Of a DNA stretch of 64,000 nucleotides, positions 39,370-48,457 are shown piece by piece (the first letter of the stretch is position 1; every line of letters starts with the position of its first letter). The notes under the pieces are model-generated. The model saw nothing but the letters and a program-made list of their open reading frames with translations, was not told the origin of the DNA and searched no databases. The position numbers and the translations under genes are program-made. Source of the stretch: Castellaniella sp035707805 (GTDB taxonomy: Bacteria; Pseudomonadota; Gammaproteobacteria; Burkholderiales; Burkholderiaceae_B); the NCBI GenBank assembly GCA_035707805.1, contig DASSTS010000039.1, positions 82,528-146,527 on the forward strand, given 5' to 3'.

Positions 39370-40386
39370 TCAGGCCGGCGAAAGCGCCTCGGTGCAGGGC
39401 CTGAGCTCCAGCCCCTCCGCCAGGCGCTGGACCAGGTCCGGATTGCAGACGAACGCCCGTCCGAAGGCGACCGCATCGCCCTCGCGGGTCTCGATGGCCT
39501 GCTGGGCGGATTCCAGGTCGTAGCCCTCATTGAGCACCAGCGCACCGCCGAAGGCCTGGCGGATGACCGGCGTCAATGCGTCGTCGCCGGGACGCTCGCG
39601 CACGCAGACGAAGGCCAGGCGCCGCTTGCACAATTCGCGCCCCACGTGGCGATACAGGCCGACGGGGTCGGAATCCCGCATGTCGTGCCGGTCCCCGCGC
39701 GGCGACAGGTGCACTCCGATGCGCCCCGCGCTCCAGACGCCGATGCAGGCGTCGACGATCTCCAGCAGGAAGCGGCTGCGGTTGGCCACCGGGCCGCCAT
39801 ACTCGTCCTGGCGGCGGTTGGAGCCGTCATGCAGGAACTGGTCGATCAGATAGCCGTCGCCGGCGTGGATCTCGATGCCGTCGAATTCCGCCAGCCGGGC
39901 ATAGCGCGCCGCCTGGTCGAAATCGGCCACGATCCGCCGGATCTCGTCCGGATGCAGGCTGCGCGGGATGACGTAGCGCGCGGGGTCGAGTTCGCCCGCC
40001 ACGGCGCCCGAGCGGCAGGCGATGGCGCTGGGCGCGACCGGCATCTCGCCGGAGAGGAATTCGGGGTCCGACACGCGGCCCGCGTGCCACAGGCGCAGGA
40101 AGATCCTGCCGCCGCGGTCGTGCACGGCCTCGGTGACACGGCGCCAGCCCTGCACCTGGGCGGAATTCCAGATGCCGGGCATGCCCGGGTAGCCGACCCC
40201 CAGGGGGGACACGGACGCAGCCTCGGTGACGATCAGGCCGGCGGCGGCCCGCTGGGCGTAGTAGGCGCGCAATGCATCGTCGGGGACCCTGCCCTGGGCG
40301 GGGCGGATGGCCGCGCAGGGCGCCATGACGATGCGATTGCGCAGCAACACGTCACCCAACTGCAGCGGATCCAGCAAACTTGTCAT
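39370..40386 (-). CDS. Old Yellow Enzyme family NADH:flavin oxidoreductase with altered active site
   Basis: A 338-residue FMN TIM-barrel protein. The fold is recognisable from QLGDVLLRNRIVMAPC, YYAQRAAAGLIVTEAASVSP, LWHAGRVS, DGSNRRQDEYGGPVANRSRFLLEIVDA and AFGRAFVCNPDLVQRL. Two canonical positions differ: the usual MAPLTR becomes MAPCAA, losing the FMN-contacting Thr, and HAANGYLIDQF becomes HAGDGYLIDQF, replacing the substrate-binding Asn by Asp. It is divergent from trkA across an AT-rich region. It is somewhat short for the family. Confidence 0.87.
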   Translation of the reverse strand: MTSLLDPLQLGDVLLRNRIVMAPCAAIRPAQGRVPDDALRAYYAQRAAAGLIVTEAASVSPLGVGYPGMPGIWNSAQVQGWRRVTEAVHDRGGRIFLRLWHAGRVSDPEFLSGEMPVAPSAIACRSGAVAGELDPARYVIPRSLHPDEIRRIVADFDQAARYARLAEFDGIEIHAGDGYLIDQFLHDGSNRRQDEYGGPVANRSRFLLEIVDACIGVWSAGRIGVHLSPRGDRHDMRDSDPVGLYRHVGRELCKRRLAFVCVRERPGDDALTPVIRQAFGGALVLNEGYDLESAQQAIETREGDAVAFGRAFVCNPDLVQRLAEGLELRPCTEALSPA

Positions 40387-40547
40387 ATCATGCAATCGAA
40401 ACGCGACACCGGAACTGCGAGACAGTTTGCTGCAACGCACAATCCAGACATCAAAATACTTTAAAAATCCATCAGGGTTTTTACCAGAATTTTGACGCGC
40501 TGACTATCGGCGGAGCTGCCGGGGGCCGCGCGACACACAGGAGACCC

Positions 40548-41204
40548 ATGGGACAATTCGCCGTAATCGGACTGGGACGCTTTGGCGCGGCCACCTCGCT
40601 GGAACTCATGCGCCTGGGCCATTCGGTGCTGGGCGTGGACATCGACGGCCGCGTCGTCGACCAGCATGCCGAGCGGCTGACCCGCGCCGCCATCGCCGAC
40701 GTGACGGACCGCGACGCGCTGGCCGAACTGGGCCTCGAGGAATACGACGTGGTGCTGGTCGCCATCGGCGAAGACATCCAGGCCAGCCTGGTCTGCACGG
40801 TGCACCTCAAGTCCATGGGCGTGCGCACCCTGTGGGTCAAGGCCTCGTCGCGCGCGCACCACCTGATCCTGACCAAGCTGGGCGTCAGCCGCATCATCCA
40901 TCCCGAAGAGGAAATGGGCATCCGCATCGCCCAGGTCCTCAGCTACCCGATGGTCAACGACTACATCGCCCTGGGCAACGGCGACTTCGTGGTCGAGATC
41001 GAGGCCAGCGAGCTGCTCGACGGCCGCACGCTGGGCGACGCGCTCACGACCGATCCGCCCGGCCTCATCCAGGCGCTGCTGGTCAAGCGCAAGGGCGAGG
41101 CGACACCCCATCCGCCGGAACAGTTCGTCCTGCGCGCCAAGGACACGCTGATCCTGTTCGGCCCGCTGCAGCAGCTCAAGCTGGCCGCGCCCAAGCTGCG
41201 CTAG
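40548..41204 (+). CDS. Potassium uptake regulatory subunit, TrkA/KtrA type
   Basis: A 218-residue peripheral membrane protein made of an RCK_N domain and an RCK_C domain. The nucleotide-binding glycine motif GLGRFGAA is at residues 8-15, with VDIDGRVVDQ closing the site and DYVVLVAIGEDIQASL-type residues after it. The RCK_C part (from about residue 140) includes DFVVEIEASELLDGRTLGD. It gates the adjacent TrkH/KtrB channel, encoded 13 bp downstream. ATG 40548 is preceded by CAGGAG. Confidence 0.93.
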   Translation: MGQFAVIGLGRFGAATSLELMRLGHSVLGVDIDGRVVDQHAERLTRAAIADVTDRDALAELGLEEYDVVLVAIGEDIQASLVCTVHLKSMGVRTLWVKASSRAHHLILTKLGVSRIIHPEEEMGIRIAQVLSYPMVNDYIALGNGDFVVEIEASELLDGRTLGDALTTDPPGLIQALLVKRKGEATPHPPEQFVLRAKDTLILFGPLQQLKLAAPKLR

Positions 41205-41217
41205 GGCGGCGACCCGC

Positions 41218-42582
41218 ATGGCGCGACTGACCATCCACCCCCTGCAGGCCTACCGCCGCGCCCGCCGCACCGGGCAGCTGCAGGCCAGCCCGCCCGCCGT
41301 CCTGGCGGGCAGTTTCGTGGCCCTGATCCTGCTGGGGACCGCGCTGCTGTCGATGCCGGCCGCCCAGGCCCGGCCCATTGGCGTGTTCCAGGCGCTGTTC
41401 ACGGCGGCCTCGGCCGTGACCGTCACCGGCCTGATGGTCATCGACCCGGTGCGCGACCTCACGGCCCTGGGGCAAGGCATCGTGCTGGCCCTGGTGCAGG
41501 TCGGCGGCATCGGTTTCGTCACCTTTGCCATCATCGCCTCGCTGACCCTGGGAAAGCGCGTCAGCCTGAAATACCAGGCCCTGGCGCTGGAAGCCTTCAA
41601 CCAGACCAGCGTCGCCCGGATCCGGCAGACCGCCCTGACCGTACTGAAATTCTCGCTCGCCATCGAGGGGGCCGCCATCCTGATCCTGACCCTCTGGTGG
41701 TGGCGGCACGACAGCCTGGGCCACGCCTTCCTCATGGCGGGCTTTCACGTGGTCTCGGCCTTCAACAACGCCGGCATCACCCTGTTTTCCGACAGCCTGA
41801 CGTCCTTCACCGGCGACCCGGTGACCACCTTCGTGCTGACGGGCTGCATCGTCCTGGGCGGGCTGGGGTTCAGCGTCCTGGCGGACATCTATCACAAGCG
41901 CGCCTGGCGGACCCTGGGCTACTACACCCGCCTGATGCTGATCGGGACCGGCGTGCTGAACCTCTGCGCCCTGGCGCTGTTCTGGCTGATCGAGTCGCAC
42001 AACCCGGCGACGCTGGCATCGCTGCCGCTGCCCAGCCAGGGGCTGGCGTCCTGGACCCAGGTGGTGAGCGCGCGCACGGCGGGCTTCGCCAGCATGGACG
42101 TGGAGCAGCTGCGCGACAGTTCGCGTTTCCTGCTGGCGGCGCTGATGTTCATCGGCGGCGGCTCGCTGTCGACGGCAAGCGGGATCAAGCTCGGCACATT
42201 CATCATCCTGCTGGCGGTGGTACGCGCCTACGTGCTGCAGCGCAAGGACGTGGTGCTGATGCGCCGCACCGTCGCGCCCGAGGCCATCCACAAGGCGCTG
42301 GCCCTGCTGATGGTGTCGGGCCTGCTGGTCTGCGTCGGGATCTTCCTGCTGAGCCTGCTGGAATCGCAGCCCTTCATGGCGATCCTCATGGAGGTCATCT
42401 CGGCGTTCAGCACGACCGGCCTGAGCCCGGATCTGACCCCGACGCTCAGCGTGCCGGGCCAGACCCTGCTGATGCTGCTGATGTTCATCGGCCGCCTCGG
42501 CCCCCTGACACTGGTCTACAGCCTGGGCACCCAGCGCCACAGCCGCGTCCGCTATCCCGAGGCGTCCATCCAGATTGGCTGA
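41218..42582 (+). CDS. Potassium uptake channel subunit, TrkH/KtrB type
   Basis: A 454-residue membrane protein with four M1-P-M2 repeats. All four selectivity-filter loops can be seen: ASAVTVTGLMVI, VSAFNNAGITLF, VSARTAGFASMD, and SAFSTTGLSPD, each with the essential Gly. It conducts K+ (in the Ktr class coupled to Na+) and is gated by the RCK protein just upstream. The length is nearer KtrB than E. coli TrkH (483 residues). Confidence 0.94.
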   Translation: MARLTIHPLQAYRRARRTGQLQASPPAVLAGSFVALILLGTALLSMPAAQARPIGVFQALFTAASAVTVTGLMVIDPVRDLTALGQGIVLALVQVGGIGFVTFAIIASLTLGKRVSLKYQALALEAFNQTSVARIRQTALTVLKFSLAIEGAAILILTLWWWRHDSLGHAFLMAGFHVVSAFNNAGITLFSDSLTSFTGDPVTTFVLTGCIVLGGLGFSVLADIYHKRAWRTLGYYTRLMLIGTGVLNLCALALFWLIESHNPATLASLPLPSQGLASWTQVVSARTAGFASMDVEQLRDSSRFLLAALMFIGGGSLSTASGIKLGTFIILLAVVRAYVLQRKDVVLMRRTVAPEAIHKALALLMVSGLLVCVGIFLLSLLESQPFMAILMEVISAFSTTGLSPDLTPTLSVPGQTLLMLLMFIGRLGPLTLVYSLGTQRHSRVRYPEASIQIG

Positions 42583-42643
42583 AAGCCGGCCCGATGTACT
42601 ACTATTGCCTTTTTCCCGACCCCAAACTCAAAGGATTGCGTCC

Positions 42644-43459
42644 ATGGTGACATCCATTGCACGAAAGGCGGTGCTGTGCGCCGCACTGGGCCTCGCGGGC
42701 CTGGCCACCGCCGCTTCAGCGGCCACCCTGAAGATCGGCACCGAGGGCGGCTACCCGCCCTGGAGCATGGTGGACGCCCAGGGCAAGGTCACCGGTTTCG
42801 ACGCCGACGTCGGCCACGCGCTGTGCAAGAAACTTGACATGAAATGCCGCTTCGTCGTGCAGGCCTTCGACAGCCTGATCCCGGCGCTCGAGGCCGAGCG
42901 CTTCGACCTGGTGATCTCGGGCATGTCGGTGACCGCCGAGCGCGCCAAGGTCATCGCCTTCAGCATCCCCTATGCCACCGAGGACTCCGCCTTCGTGCTG
43001 CCGGCCGGCAGCCCGCTGCTCAAGGCCGCGGACCAGAAGTCCCTGCTGCAGGGCCTGGCCGGCAAGACGGTCGGCGTGCAAAGCGGCACCACGCAGGGCG
43101 CCTTTCTGCAGAAATACGCCCCGGACATGAAGATCAAGACCTACGAGACTCAGGACCAGATGCAGATGGACCTGTCGGCCGGGCGCCTGGACGCGACCTT
43201 CTCCGAGGTCACGCCGCAAAGCCAGTTCCTGAACACCTCGGGCAAGGGCAAGTTCGCCCTGGCCGACGCCGTGGTCAAGAGCAGCGCCGATCCCGATATT
43301 CTGGGCCTGGGCATCGGCGCCGGCATCAACAAGAAGAACACCCAGCTCAAGGCCAAGGTCGACAAGGCCCTGTGCGAGCTGATCCAGGACGGCACCATCA
43401 AGGCCTCCAGCCAGAAATGGTTCGGCGTGGACCTGTCCAACTACGCCGCCTGCAAGTAA
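42644..43459 (+). CDS. Polar amino acid ABC transporter substrate-binding protein
   Basis: A 271-residue family-3 solute-binding protein. Signal peptide MVTSIARKAVLCAALGLAGL-ATAASA leads to ATLKIGTEGGYPPWSMVDAQGKVTGFDADVGHALC, the typical opening of Lys/Arg/Orn/His-binding proteins. The ligand-site segments FDLVISGMSVTAERAKVIAFSIPYA and GKTVGVQSGTTQGAFL follow. The conserved Asp and Arg that bind the alpha-amino and carboxylate groups are present. Two permease genes follow but no ATPase gene. Confidence 0.93.
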   Translation: MVTSIARKAVLCAALGLAGLATAASAATLKIGTEGGYPPWSMVDAQGKVTGFDADVGHALCKKLDMKCRFVVQAFDSLIPALEAERFDLVISGMSVTAERAKVIAFSIPYATEDSAFVLPAGSPLLKAADQKSLLQGLAGKTVGVQSGTTQGAFLQKYAPDMKIKTYETQDQMQMDLSAGRLDATFSEVTPQSQFLNTSGKGKFALADAVVKSSADPDILGLGIGAGINKKNTQLKAKVDKALCELIQDGTIKASSQKWFGVDLSNYAACK

Positions 43460-43538
43460 AATCCGGCCCTTTGATCCGCCCGGGGCCGGGTCCGTCCGGC
43501 CCGCGCCGGGCGGCCTGTCCCCGGGGCCCCCAAACCCA

Positions 43539-44255
43539 ATGAACCCTACCCTGCACGAGATCCTGAGCGCCGGCTGGGGCACCATGCTGTTGCGCGGCGC
43601 CGGCATGACGGTGTTCATCAGCCTGTGGGGCATCCTGCTGGGCATGGCGATCGGCATCGCCGGCGCGGCGCTGAAGTCCGGCGGCGGCTGGCTGGCGCGC
43701 GGGCTGGTCAGCCTGTACACGCTGCTGGTGCGCAGCGTCCCCGAGCTCCTGATCATCTATCTGCTGTTCTTCGGCACGGTCCAGCCGGCGGCTGACCTGG
43801 CCGACTGGCTGGAATGGGACGACCTCATGAGCAAGGTCTTCCCGATGGCCGTGGGCGTCCTGGCCATCGGCCTGATCTCGGGGTCCTATAGCGTCGAGGT
43901 CTTCCGCGGCGCCTTCAAGGCGATCGATCCCGGCCAGATCGAGGCCGCCCGCGCGGTCGGCATGGGCCGGCGCCAGATCCTGCGCCGCATCACCCTGCCC
44001 CAGCTCTTCTGGTACGCGCTGCCGGGCGCCAACAACGTCTGGCAGAACGCGCTCAAGGACACCGCGCTGATCTCGCTGGTCGGCCTGGTCGAGCTGATGC
44101 GGGCGGCCGTGCTGGGCTCGGCCGCCACCCGGGCGCCGCTGACCCTGTACCTGCTGGCGGGCATCCTGTATTTCCTCATCGGCGCCTGCAGCCAGGGGCT
44201 GTTCGTCTGGGCCGAGCGCCATTTCGGCCGCGGCATGCAGGGGGCGGCGCCATGA
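43539..44255 (+). CDS. Amino acid ABC transporter permease, HisQ type
   Basis: A 238-residue permease with about five hydrophobic segments. The family signature includes YTLLVRSVPELLIIYLLFFG and the EAA loop SVEVFRGAFKAIDPGQIEAARAVGMGRRQILRRITLPQLFWYALPG, typical of the HisQ/ArtQ group. Its stop overlaps the start of the second permease by 4 bp (ATGA). It should form a heterodimer with that protein. Confidence 0.92.
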   Translation: MNPTLHEILSAGWGTMLLRGAGMTVFISLWGILLGMAIGIAGAALKSGGGWLARGLVSLYTLLVRSVPELLIIYLLFFGTVQPAADLADWLEWDDLMSKVFPMAVGVLAIGLISGSYSVEVFRGAFKAIDPGQIEAARAVGMGRRQILRRITLPQLFWYALPGANNVWQNALKDTALISLVGLVELMRAAVLGSAATRAPLTLYLLAGILYFLIGACSQGLFVWAERHFGRGMQGAAP

Positions 44256-44935
44256 TCGAGCTGTTCGAAAAGGCCGTCCCGGTGCTGATCGACGGTTTCT
44301 GGATCACCCTGCGCATCGGCCTGTTCTCCATCCTGTTCGCCTCGCTGCTGGGCCTGGGCGCCGCCCTGATGCGCGGATCGCCCCATCGCTGGGTCTCGGG
44401 CGCGGCTTTCCTGTACAGCACGGCCTTTCGCGGCACGCCGCTGCTGATCCAGCTGTTCCTGCTGTACTACGGCATCGGCACCCTGGACGCGGTGCGGGGG
44501 CAGCCGCTGCTGTGGTGGCTGTTCAGCGACGGCGCACGCTGCGCCATCCTGGCCATCAGCCTGAACAGCGGCGCCTACATGAGCGAGGCCATCCGCGGGG
44601 GCCTGCAGTCCGTGCCCCCGGGGCAGATCGACGCCGCCCTGTCCTGCGGCATGGACCGCCTCCAGGTCTTCCGCCGCATCCGCTTTCCGCTGGCGATCCG
44701 CCAGGCCTTTCCCGCCTACAGCAACGAGCTGGTCCTGGCCATCAAGGGCACCAGTCTGGCCTCGACCATCGCGGTCATGGAGCTCACCGGGCTGGCCCGC
44801 CGCCTGATGAGCCAGAGCTACCTGATCGTGGAGACCTTCATCATCGCCGGCCTGCTGTACCTGGCGATCAACATCACGCTGCTGGGCTGCGCCTGGCTGT
44901 TCGAGCGCGGCCTGGGCATCCGGACGGGGCACTGA
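44252..44935 (+). CDS. Amino acid ABC transporter permease, HisM type
   Basis: A 227-residue permease with about five hydrophobic segments. Matching features are YSTAFRGTPLLIQLFLLYYG, the EAA loop MSEAIRGGLQSVPPGQIDAALSCGMDRLQVFRRIRFPLAIRQ, and a C-terminus ending GLGIRTGH. It resembles HisM/ArtM and pairs with the upstream permease. The next gene (45040) is not the expected ATPase, so this transporter must borrow one from elsewhere. Confidence 0.92.
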   Translation: MIELFEKAVPVLIDGFWITLRIGLFSILFASLLGLGAALMRGSPHRWVSGAAFLYSTAFRGTPLLIQLFLLYYGIGTLDAVRGQPLLWWLFSDGARCAILAISLNSGAYMSEAIRGGLQSVPPGQIDAALSCGMDRLQVFRRIRFPLAIRQAFPAYSNELVLAIKGTSLASTIAVMELTGLARRLMSQSYLIVETFIIAGLLYLAINITLLGCAWLFERGLGIRTGH

Positions 44936-45039
44936 CCGTTACCCTTCCATACAGCCGCAAGGCCGTCGATCGTCCGACAATGTCCGCAAGCGGCCCCGGG
45001 GGCCGCGCGCGCATCCACTCATTCCGCCAGGAGGTCCCC

Positions 45040-45735
45040 ATGACGCCAGCCTTCCCGTTCCGCATCCCCGCCGTCCTGTCGATCCTGTGCGCCGCCCTCG
45101 TGTCGCCCGCCGCCCGGGCCGGCGGCACCGCGACGGTGCTGGCGGGGCAGGAGACCTCCACGCTGGCCTGGCAGACCGGGGGTCCGATGCGCATGGACCA
45201 GCAGGACGGCCGCAACTACCTGCTGGTGCGCGAGGGCAAGGCGTATTCCGTCACCTACCGGGGGCAAACGCCCGTGGTCATGGAGATCGGCGGCCTGCTG
45301 CAGGGCCTGGGCGCCCTCGCCCAGTCGCGTCCCAACCAGTATCTGCCCGACCGGGTCGACAAGGTCGAGGACCTGCACAAGACCGAGACCGTCGCGGGCA
45401 TCCAGGGCCACGTCTACCGCCTGACCGTCACCGACACGCAGGGCAAGTCCCACGTCAGCGACGCCGTGCTGACCGACCAGCCGCGGGTGGTGGACATGAC
45501 GGAGACCTGCCTGCAGACCCTGCAGCGGGTGCTGGGCGGCGAGACGGCGCACAAGCTGACTGCATCTTTGCCCGCCCAGCGGCGCGGCATCCTGCGCCTG
45601 GGTCGCGATTTTGTGGTGAAATCAATTTCCGCGCAGGAGCCTCCCGCCAGCCAGTTCGCCCTGCCCGCCCAGCCGACCAGTCTGCAGAACCTGCTGCAGG
45701 GCCTGCAGGGACTGCCTGGCCTGCCAAAACCATGA
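45040..45735 (+). CDS. Secreted protein of unknown function
   Basis: A 231-residue protein with a clear signal peptide (MTPAFPFRIPAVLSILCAALVSPAA-RAGG). The mature part has a beta-rich look: TSTLAWQTGGPMRMDQQDGRNYLLVREGKAYSV ... VVMEIGGLLQGL ... KTETVAGIQGHVYRLTVTD, reminiscent of DUF4412-type outer-membrane-lipoprotein-like folds that track a ligand or metal. The C-terminus carries a Leu/Gln/Pro-rich tail. A strong GAGG ribosome site precedes the ATG. It is followed after 3 bp by an MFS exporter gene. Function is not known. Confidence 0.75.
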   Translation: MTPAFPFRIPAVLSILCAALVSPAARAGGTATVLAGQETSTLAWQTGGPMRMDQQDGRNYLLVREGKAYSVTYRGQTPVVMEIGGLLQGLGALAQSRPNQYLPDRVDKVEDLHKTETVAGIQGHVYRLTVTDTQGKSHVSDAVLTDQPRVVDMTETCLQTLQRVLGGETAHKLTASLPAQRRGILRLGRDFVVKSISAQEPPASQFALPAQPTSLQNLLQGLQGLPGLPKP

Positions 45736-45738
45736 GCA

Positions 45739-47121
45739 ATGCCTGAAGCACCGCATCTCCCCATCCGCCGCGTTCCCGCTTTCGCCACGATTTCGCTGGC
45801 CTTGCTGATGATGTCGGTGGATTCCACCATCGTCGCCACCGTCCTGCACGAGCTGCAGCACGGGCTGGATACCTCGATCAACTGGGCCGGCTGGACCATT
45901 ACCGCGTTCGCCTTCGGATTCGTCCTGATGCTGCCGGTCAGCGGCAGGCTCAGCGAGCGCGTCGGGCGGCGCCGCGTCTTCATCACCTCCATCGCCGTCT
46001 TCACGGGCGCGTCCCTGCTGTGCGGGCTGAGCCGCAGCATCGCCGCGCTGATCGTGCTGCGCGCCGCGCAGGCAGCCGGCGGCGCCGGTATCACGCCCTC
46101 GGCCACCGGCATCGTGGTGGACTATTTCGGCAGCGGCCGCGACCGGGCGGTCAGCCTGTTCGGCAGCATCTTTCCGATCGGCGCCATGGTCGGGCCGATC
46201 TTCGGCGGCCTGTTCGTGACCTACTGGAACTGGCGCGGCGTGTTCTTCATCAACGTGCCCCTCGGCCTGCTCATCATCTGGATGGCGCTGCGCTACATCC
46301 CGCCCGACCCGCCGCGCGCGCGCCGGGCCGGGTCCCGCATGGACTACGTCGGCCTGGGCTACCTGGGGGTCTGCCTGCTGGCCGGCATGCTGGCCACCAG
46401 CTTCCTGGGGGAACCGGACCTGCCGGCCGCCTCGCCCCGGATCCTGCTGCCGGCCGCGGCCGCCGTGCTCGCCGGGTGGCTGTTCTTCCGCCACGTCCAC
46501 CGCAGCAGCCATCCCTTCATCGCGCCGAAACTCATCCACGGGCCGGGCTTCGGCACCGTCAACCTCATCAACATGCTCTTTGGCGGCATCACCATCGGCG
46601 CCGTCGCACTGATTCCGCTGTATGCCACCAACCGCTACGGGATGGGCGCCCTCGGTTCCGGCACCCTGCTGGTCTTCCAGGGCGTGGCCGCGATCGCGCT
46701 GTCGCTGGCCGGCACCCTGGCGATCCGGCGCACCGGCTATCGCGCCCCGCTGTACGCGGGCTGCGTCGTGATCGCGCTGGGCATGCTGCTGCTGGCACTG
46801 CCGCCCGCCTTCGGCCTGCCCCCCTTCGCCTGGCTGGCGATGACCGCCTTCCTGCTGGGCGTGGGCACCGGCGCCGTGAATCCGGCCAGCCGCAATGCCG
46901 GCCTGCAGCTGGCGCCGCAGTCGGCGTCCACCCTGGCGGCGCTGCGCACGCTGTCCATCCAGATCGGCACCATCACCTTCATTTCCGTAGTCACGACCGT
47001 GCTGTCGACTTCCCATGATCCCGGCCTGAGCCAAGCCTGGATCTATGGCGGCTGGAGCCTGCTGGTGCTGGCCTGCCTGCCCCTGATCGCCCACGTGCCC
47101 GAACACCGGGGCGCGTGGTGA
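45739..47121 (+). CDS. MFS drug/proton antiporter, DHA2 (EmrB/QacA) type
   Basis: A 460-residue exporter. Motif C-like and A-like elements are visible: LMMSVDSTIVATVLHEL at the first helix, LPVSGRLSERVGRRRVF between helices 2 and 3, QAAGGAGITPSATGIVVDYF, and FGSIFPIGAMVGPIFGGLF. It should have about 14 helices, though it is slightly short for the group. Substrates are unknown. It starts 3 bp after the secreted protein at 45040, so they are probably co-transcribed; no membrane-fusion protein gene is adjacent. Confidence 0.92.
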   Translation: MPEAPHLPIRRVPAFATISLALLMMSVDSTIVATVLHELQHGLDTSINWAGWTITAFAFGFVLMLPVSGRLSERVGRRRVFITSIAVFTGASLLCGLSRSIAALIVLRAAQAAGGAGITPSATGIVVDYFGSGRDRAVSLFGSIFPIGAMVGPIFGGLFVTYWNWRGVFFINVPLGLLIIWMALRYIPPDPPRARRAGSRMDYVGLGYLGVCLLAGMLATSFLGEPDLPAASPRILLPAAAAVLAGWLFFRHVHRSSHPFIAPKLIHGPGFGTVNLINMLFGGITIGAVALIPLYATNRYGMGALGSGTLLVFQGVAAIALSLAGTLAIRRTGYRAPLYAGCVVIALGMLLLALPPAFGLPPFAWLAMTAFLLGVGTGAVNPASRNAGLQLAPQSASTLAALRTLSIQIGTITFISVVTTVLSTSHDPGLSQAWIYGGWSLLVLACLPLIAHVPEHRGAW

Positions 47122-47215
47122 TGCGGTGCGCGGCAACCCCGGCGCCAGCAGGCATACTCGGCTGCGCGCGCCCGCGAAATGGCATCATGACCGCCGCTCA
47201 CAGACAGGAACTCTC

Positions 47216-48445
47216 ATGAACCATCCCGCTATTTTTCCGGCCCGCCTGGGCGCCGGCCTCGCGCTGGCGCTGGCCGGCCTGTCAGCCTCGGCCGCGCCGA
47301 TCTCGGACGACGTCATCCGCATCGGCTTCATCACCGACATGTCCGGCGTCTATGCCGACGGCGACGGCCCCGGGGGCGCCCACGCGATCCGCATGGCCAT
47401 CGCCGATGCGGGCGGCGCCATCGACGGGCGCAAGATCGAGCTGCTGGTGGCCGACAGCCGCAACAAGGCGGACGTTTCCTCCGCCCTGGCGCGCGACTGG
47501 TTCGACAACCAGCGGCTGGATCTGCTGATCGGCGGCACGAATTCCGCCGCCAGCCTGGCGATGTCGGCCGTCGCCGCGGAAAAGAAAAAGCCCTTCATCA
47601 CCTCCGGCGCCGGGGCCTCGGCATTCACCAACGCGCAGTGCAATCCCTACACGATCCAGTACACCTATTCCACGCGCGGCCTGGCCCGGGGCACCGGCGC
47701 CGCGGTCGTGCAGCAGGGGGGCGGCTCGTGGTTCTTCCTGACCACCGACTACACCTTCGGCCACGAGCTGGAACACGACACGGCGGCCGTGGTCAAGGCG
47801 GCGGGCGGCCAGGTGCTCGGTTCGGTGCGCACGCCCCTGGGCGCGGCCGACTTCTCGTCCTTCCTGCTGCAGGCGCAGAGTTCGGGGGCCAAGGTGCTGG
47901 CGCTGGCCAACGCCACGGCCGATTTCGTCAATTCCCTGAAGACCGCCGTGGAGTTCGGCCTGACGCGCACCATGACGCCGGTGGGCCTGACCGCCACCCT
48001 GCTCGACATCCACGCCCTGGGGCTGGAAGTCACCCAGGGCATGTATTTCACCGTGCCTTGGTACTGGAACAAGAACCCGGATTCCGAAGCCTGGTCGCGG
48101 CGCTATTTCGAGACCATCGGCCGCATGCCGACCTACGGCCAGGCCGGCGATTATTCGGCGGCCACGGCCTACCTGAACGCCGTGCGCGAGACGGGCACGG
48201 ACGACGCCGACACCATCATGGCCTGGCTGAAATCCCATCCGGTCAATGACTTCTTCGTGCACAACGGCGTCATCCGGGCCGACGGCCGGATGATGAACGA
48301 CCTGACCCTGCTGCAGGTCAAGGCGCCGGCGGAAAGCACCGGCCCCTGGGATCTGCACAAGGTCGTCGCCACCATCCCGGCCGAGACCGCCTACGGCCCG
48401 CTCAGCGAATCCACCTGCCCGTACCTGAAGAACGGAAAATCCTGA
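47216..48445 (+). CDS. ABC transporter substrate-binding protein, type I (urea/amide/branched-chain group)
   Basis: A 409-residue periplasmic binding protein. Signal peptide MNHPAIFPARLGAGLALALAGL-SASA precedes APISDDVIRIGFITDMSGVYADGDGPGG. Later segments DYTFGHELEHDTAAVVKAAGGQVLGSVRTPLGAADFSSFLLQAQ are typical of the Leu/Ile/Val-binding superfamily. No permease or ATPase gene is near, so it is an orphan component. It is followed after 12 bp by a zinc-type alcohol dehydrogenase gene and an Old Yellow Enzyme, suggesting a catabolic module for an imported compound, but that is inferred. Confidence 0.9.
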   Translation: MNHPAIFPARLGAGLALALAGLSASAAPISDDVIRIGFITDMSGVYADGDGPGGAHAIRMAIADAGGAIDGRKIELLVADSRNKADVSSALARDWFDNQRLDLLIGGTNSAASLAMSAVAAEKKKPFITSGAGASAFTNAQCNPYTIQYTYSTRGLARGTGAAVVQQGGGSWFFLTTDYTFGHELEHDTAAVVKAAGGQVLGSVRTPLGAADFSSFLLQAQSSGAKVLALANATADFVNSLKTAVEFGLTRTMTPVGLTATLLDIHALGLEVTQGMYFTVPWYWNKNPDSEAWSRRYFETIGRMPTYGQAGDYSAATAYLNAVRETGTDDADTIMAWLKSHPVNDFFVHNGVIRADGRMMNDLTLLQVKAPAESTGPWDLHKVVATIPAETAYGPLSESTCPYLKNGKS

Positions 48446-48457
48446 CCCGGAGATCCC

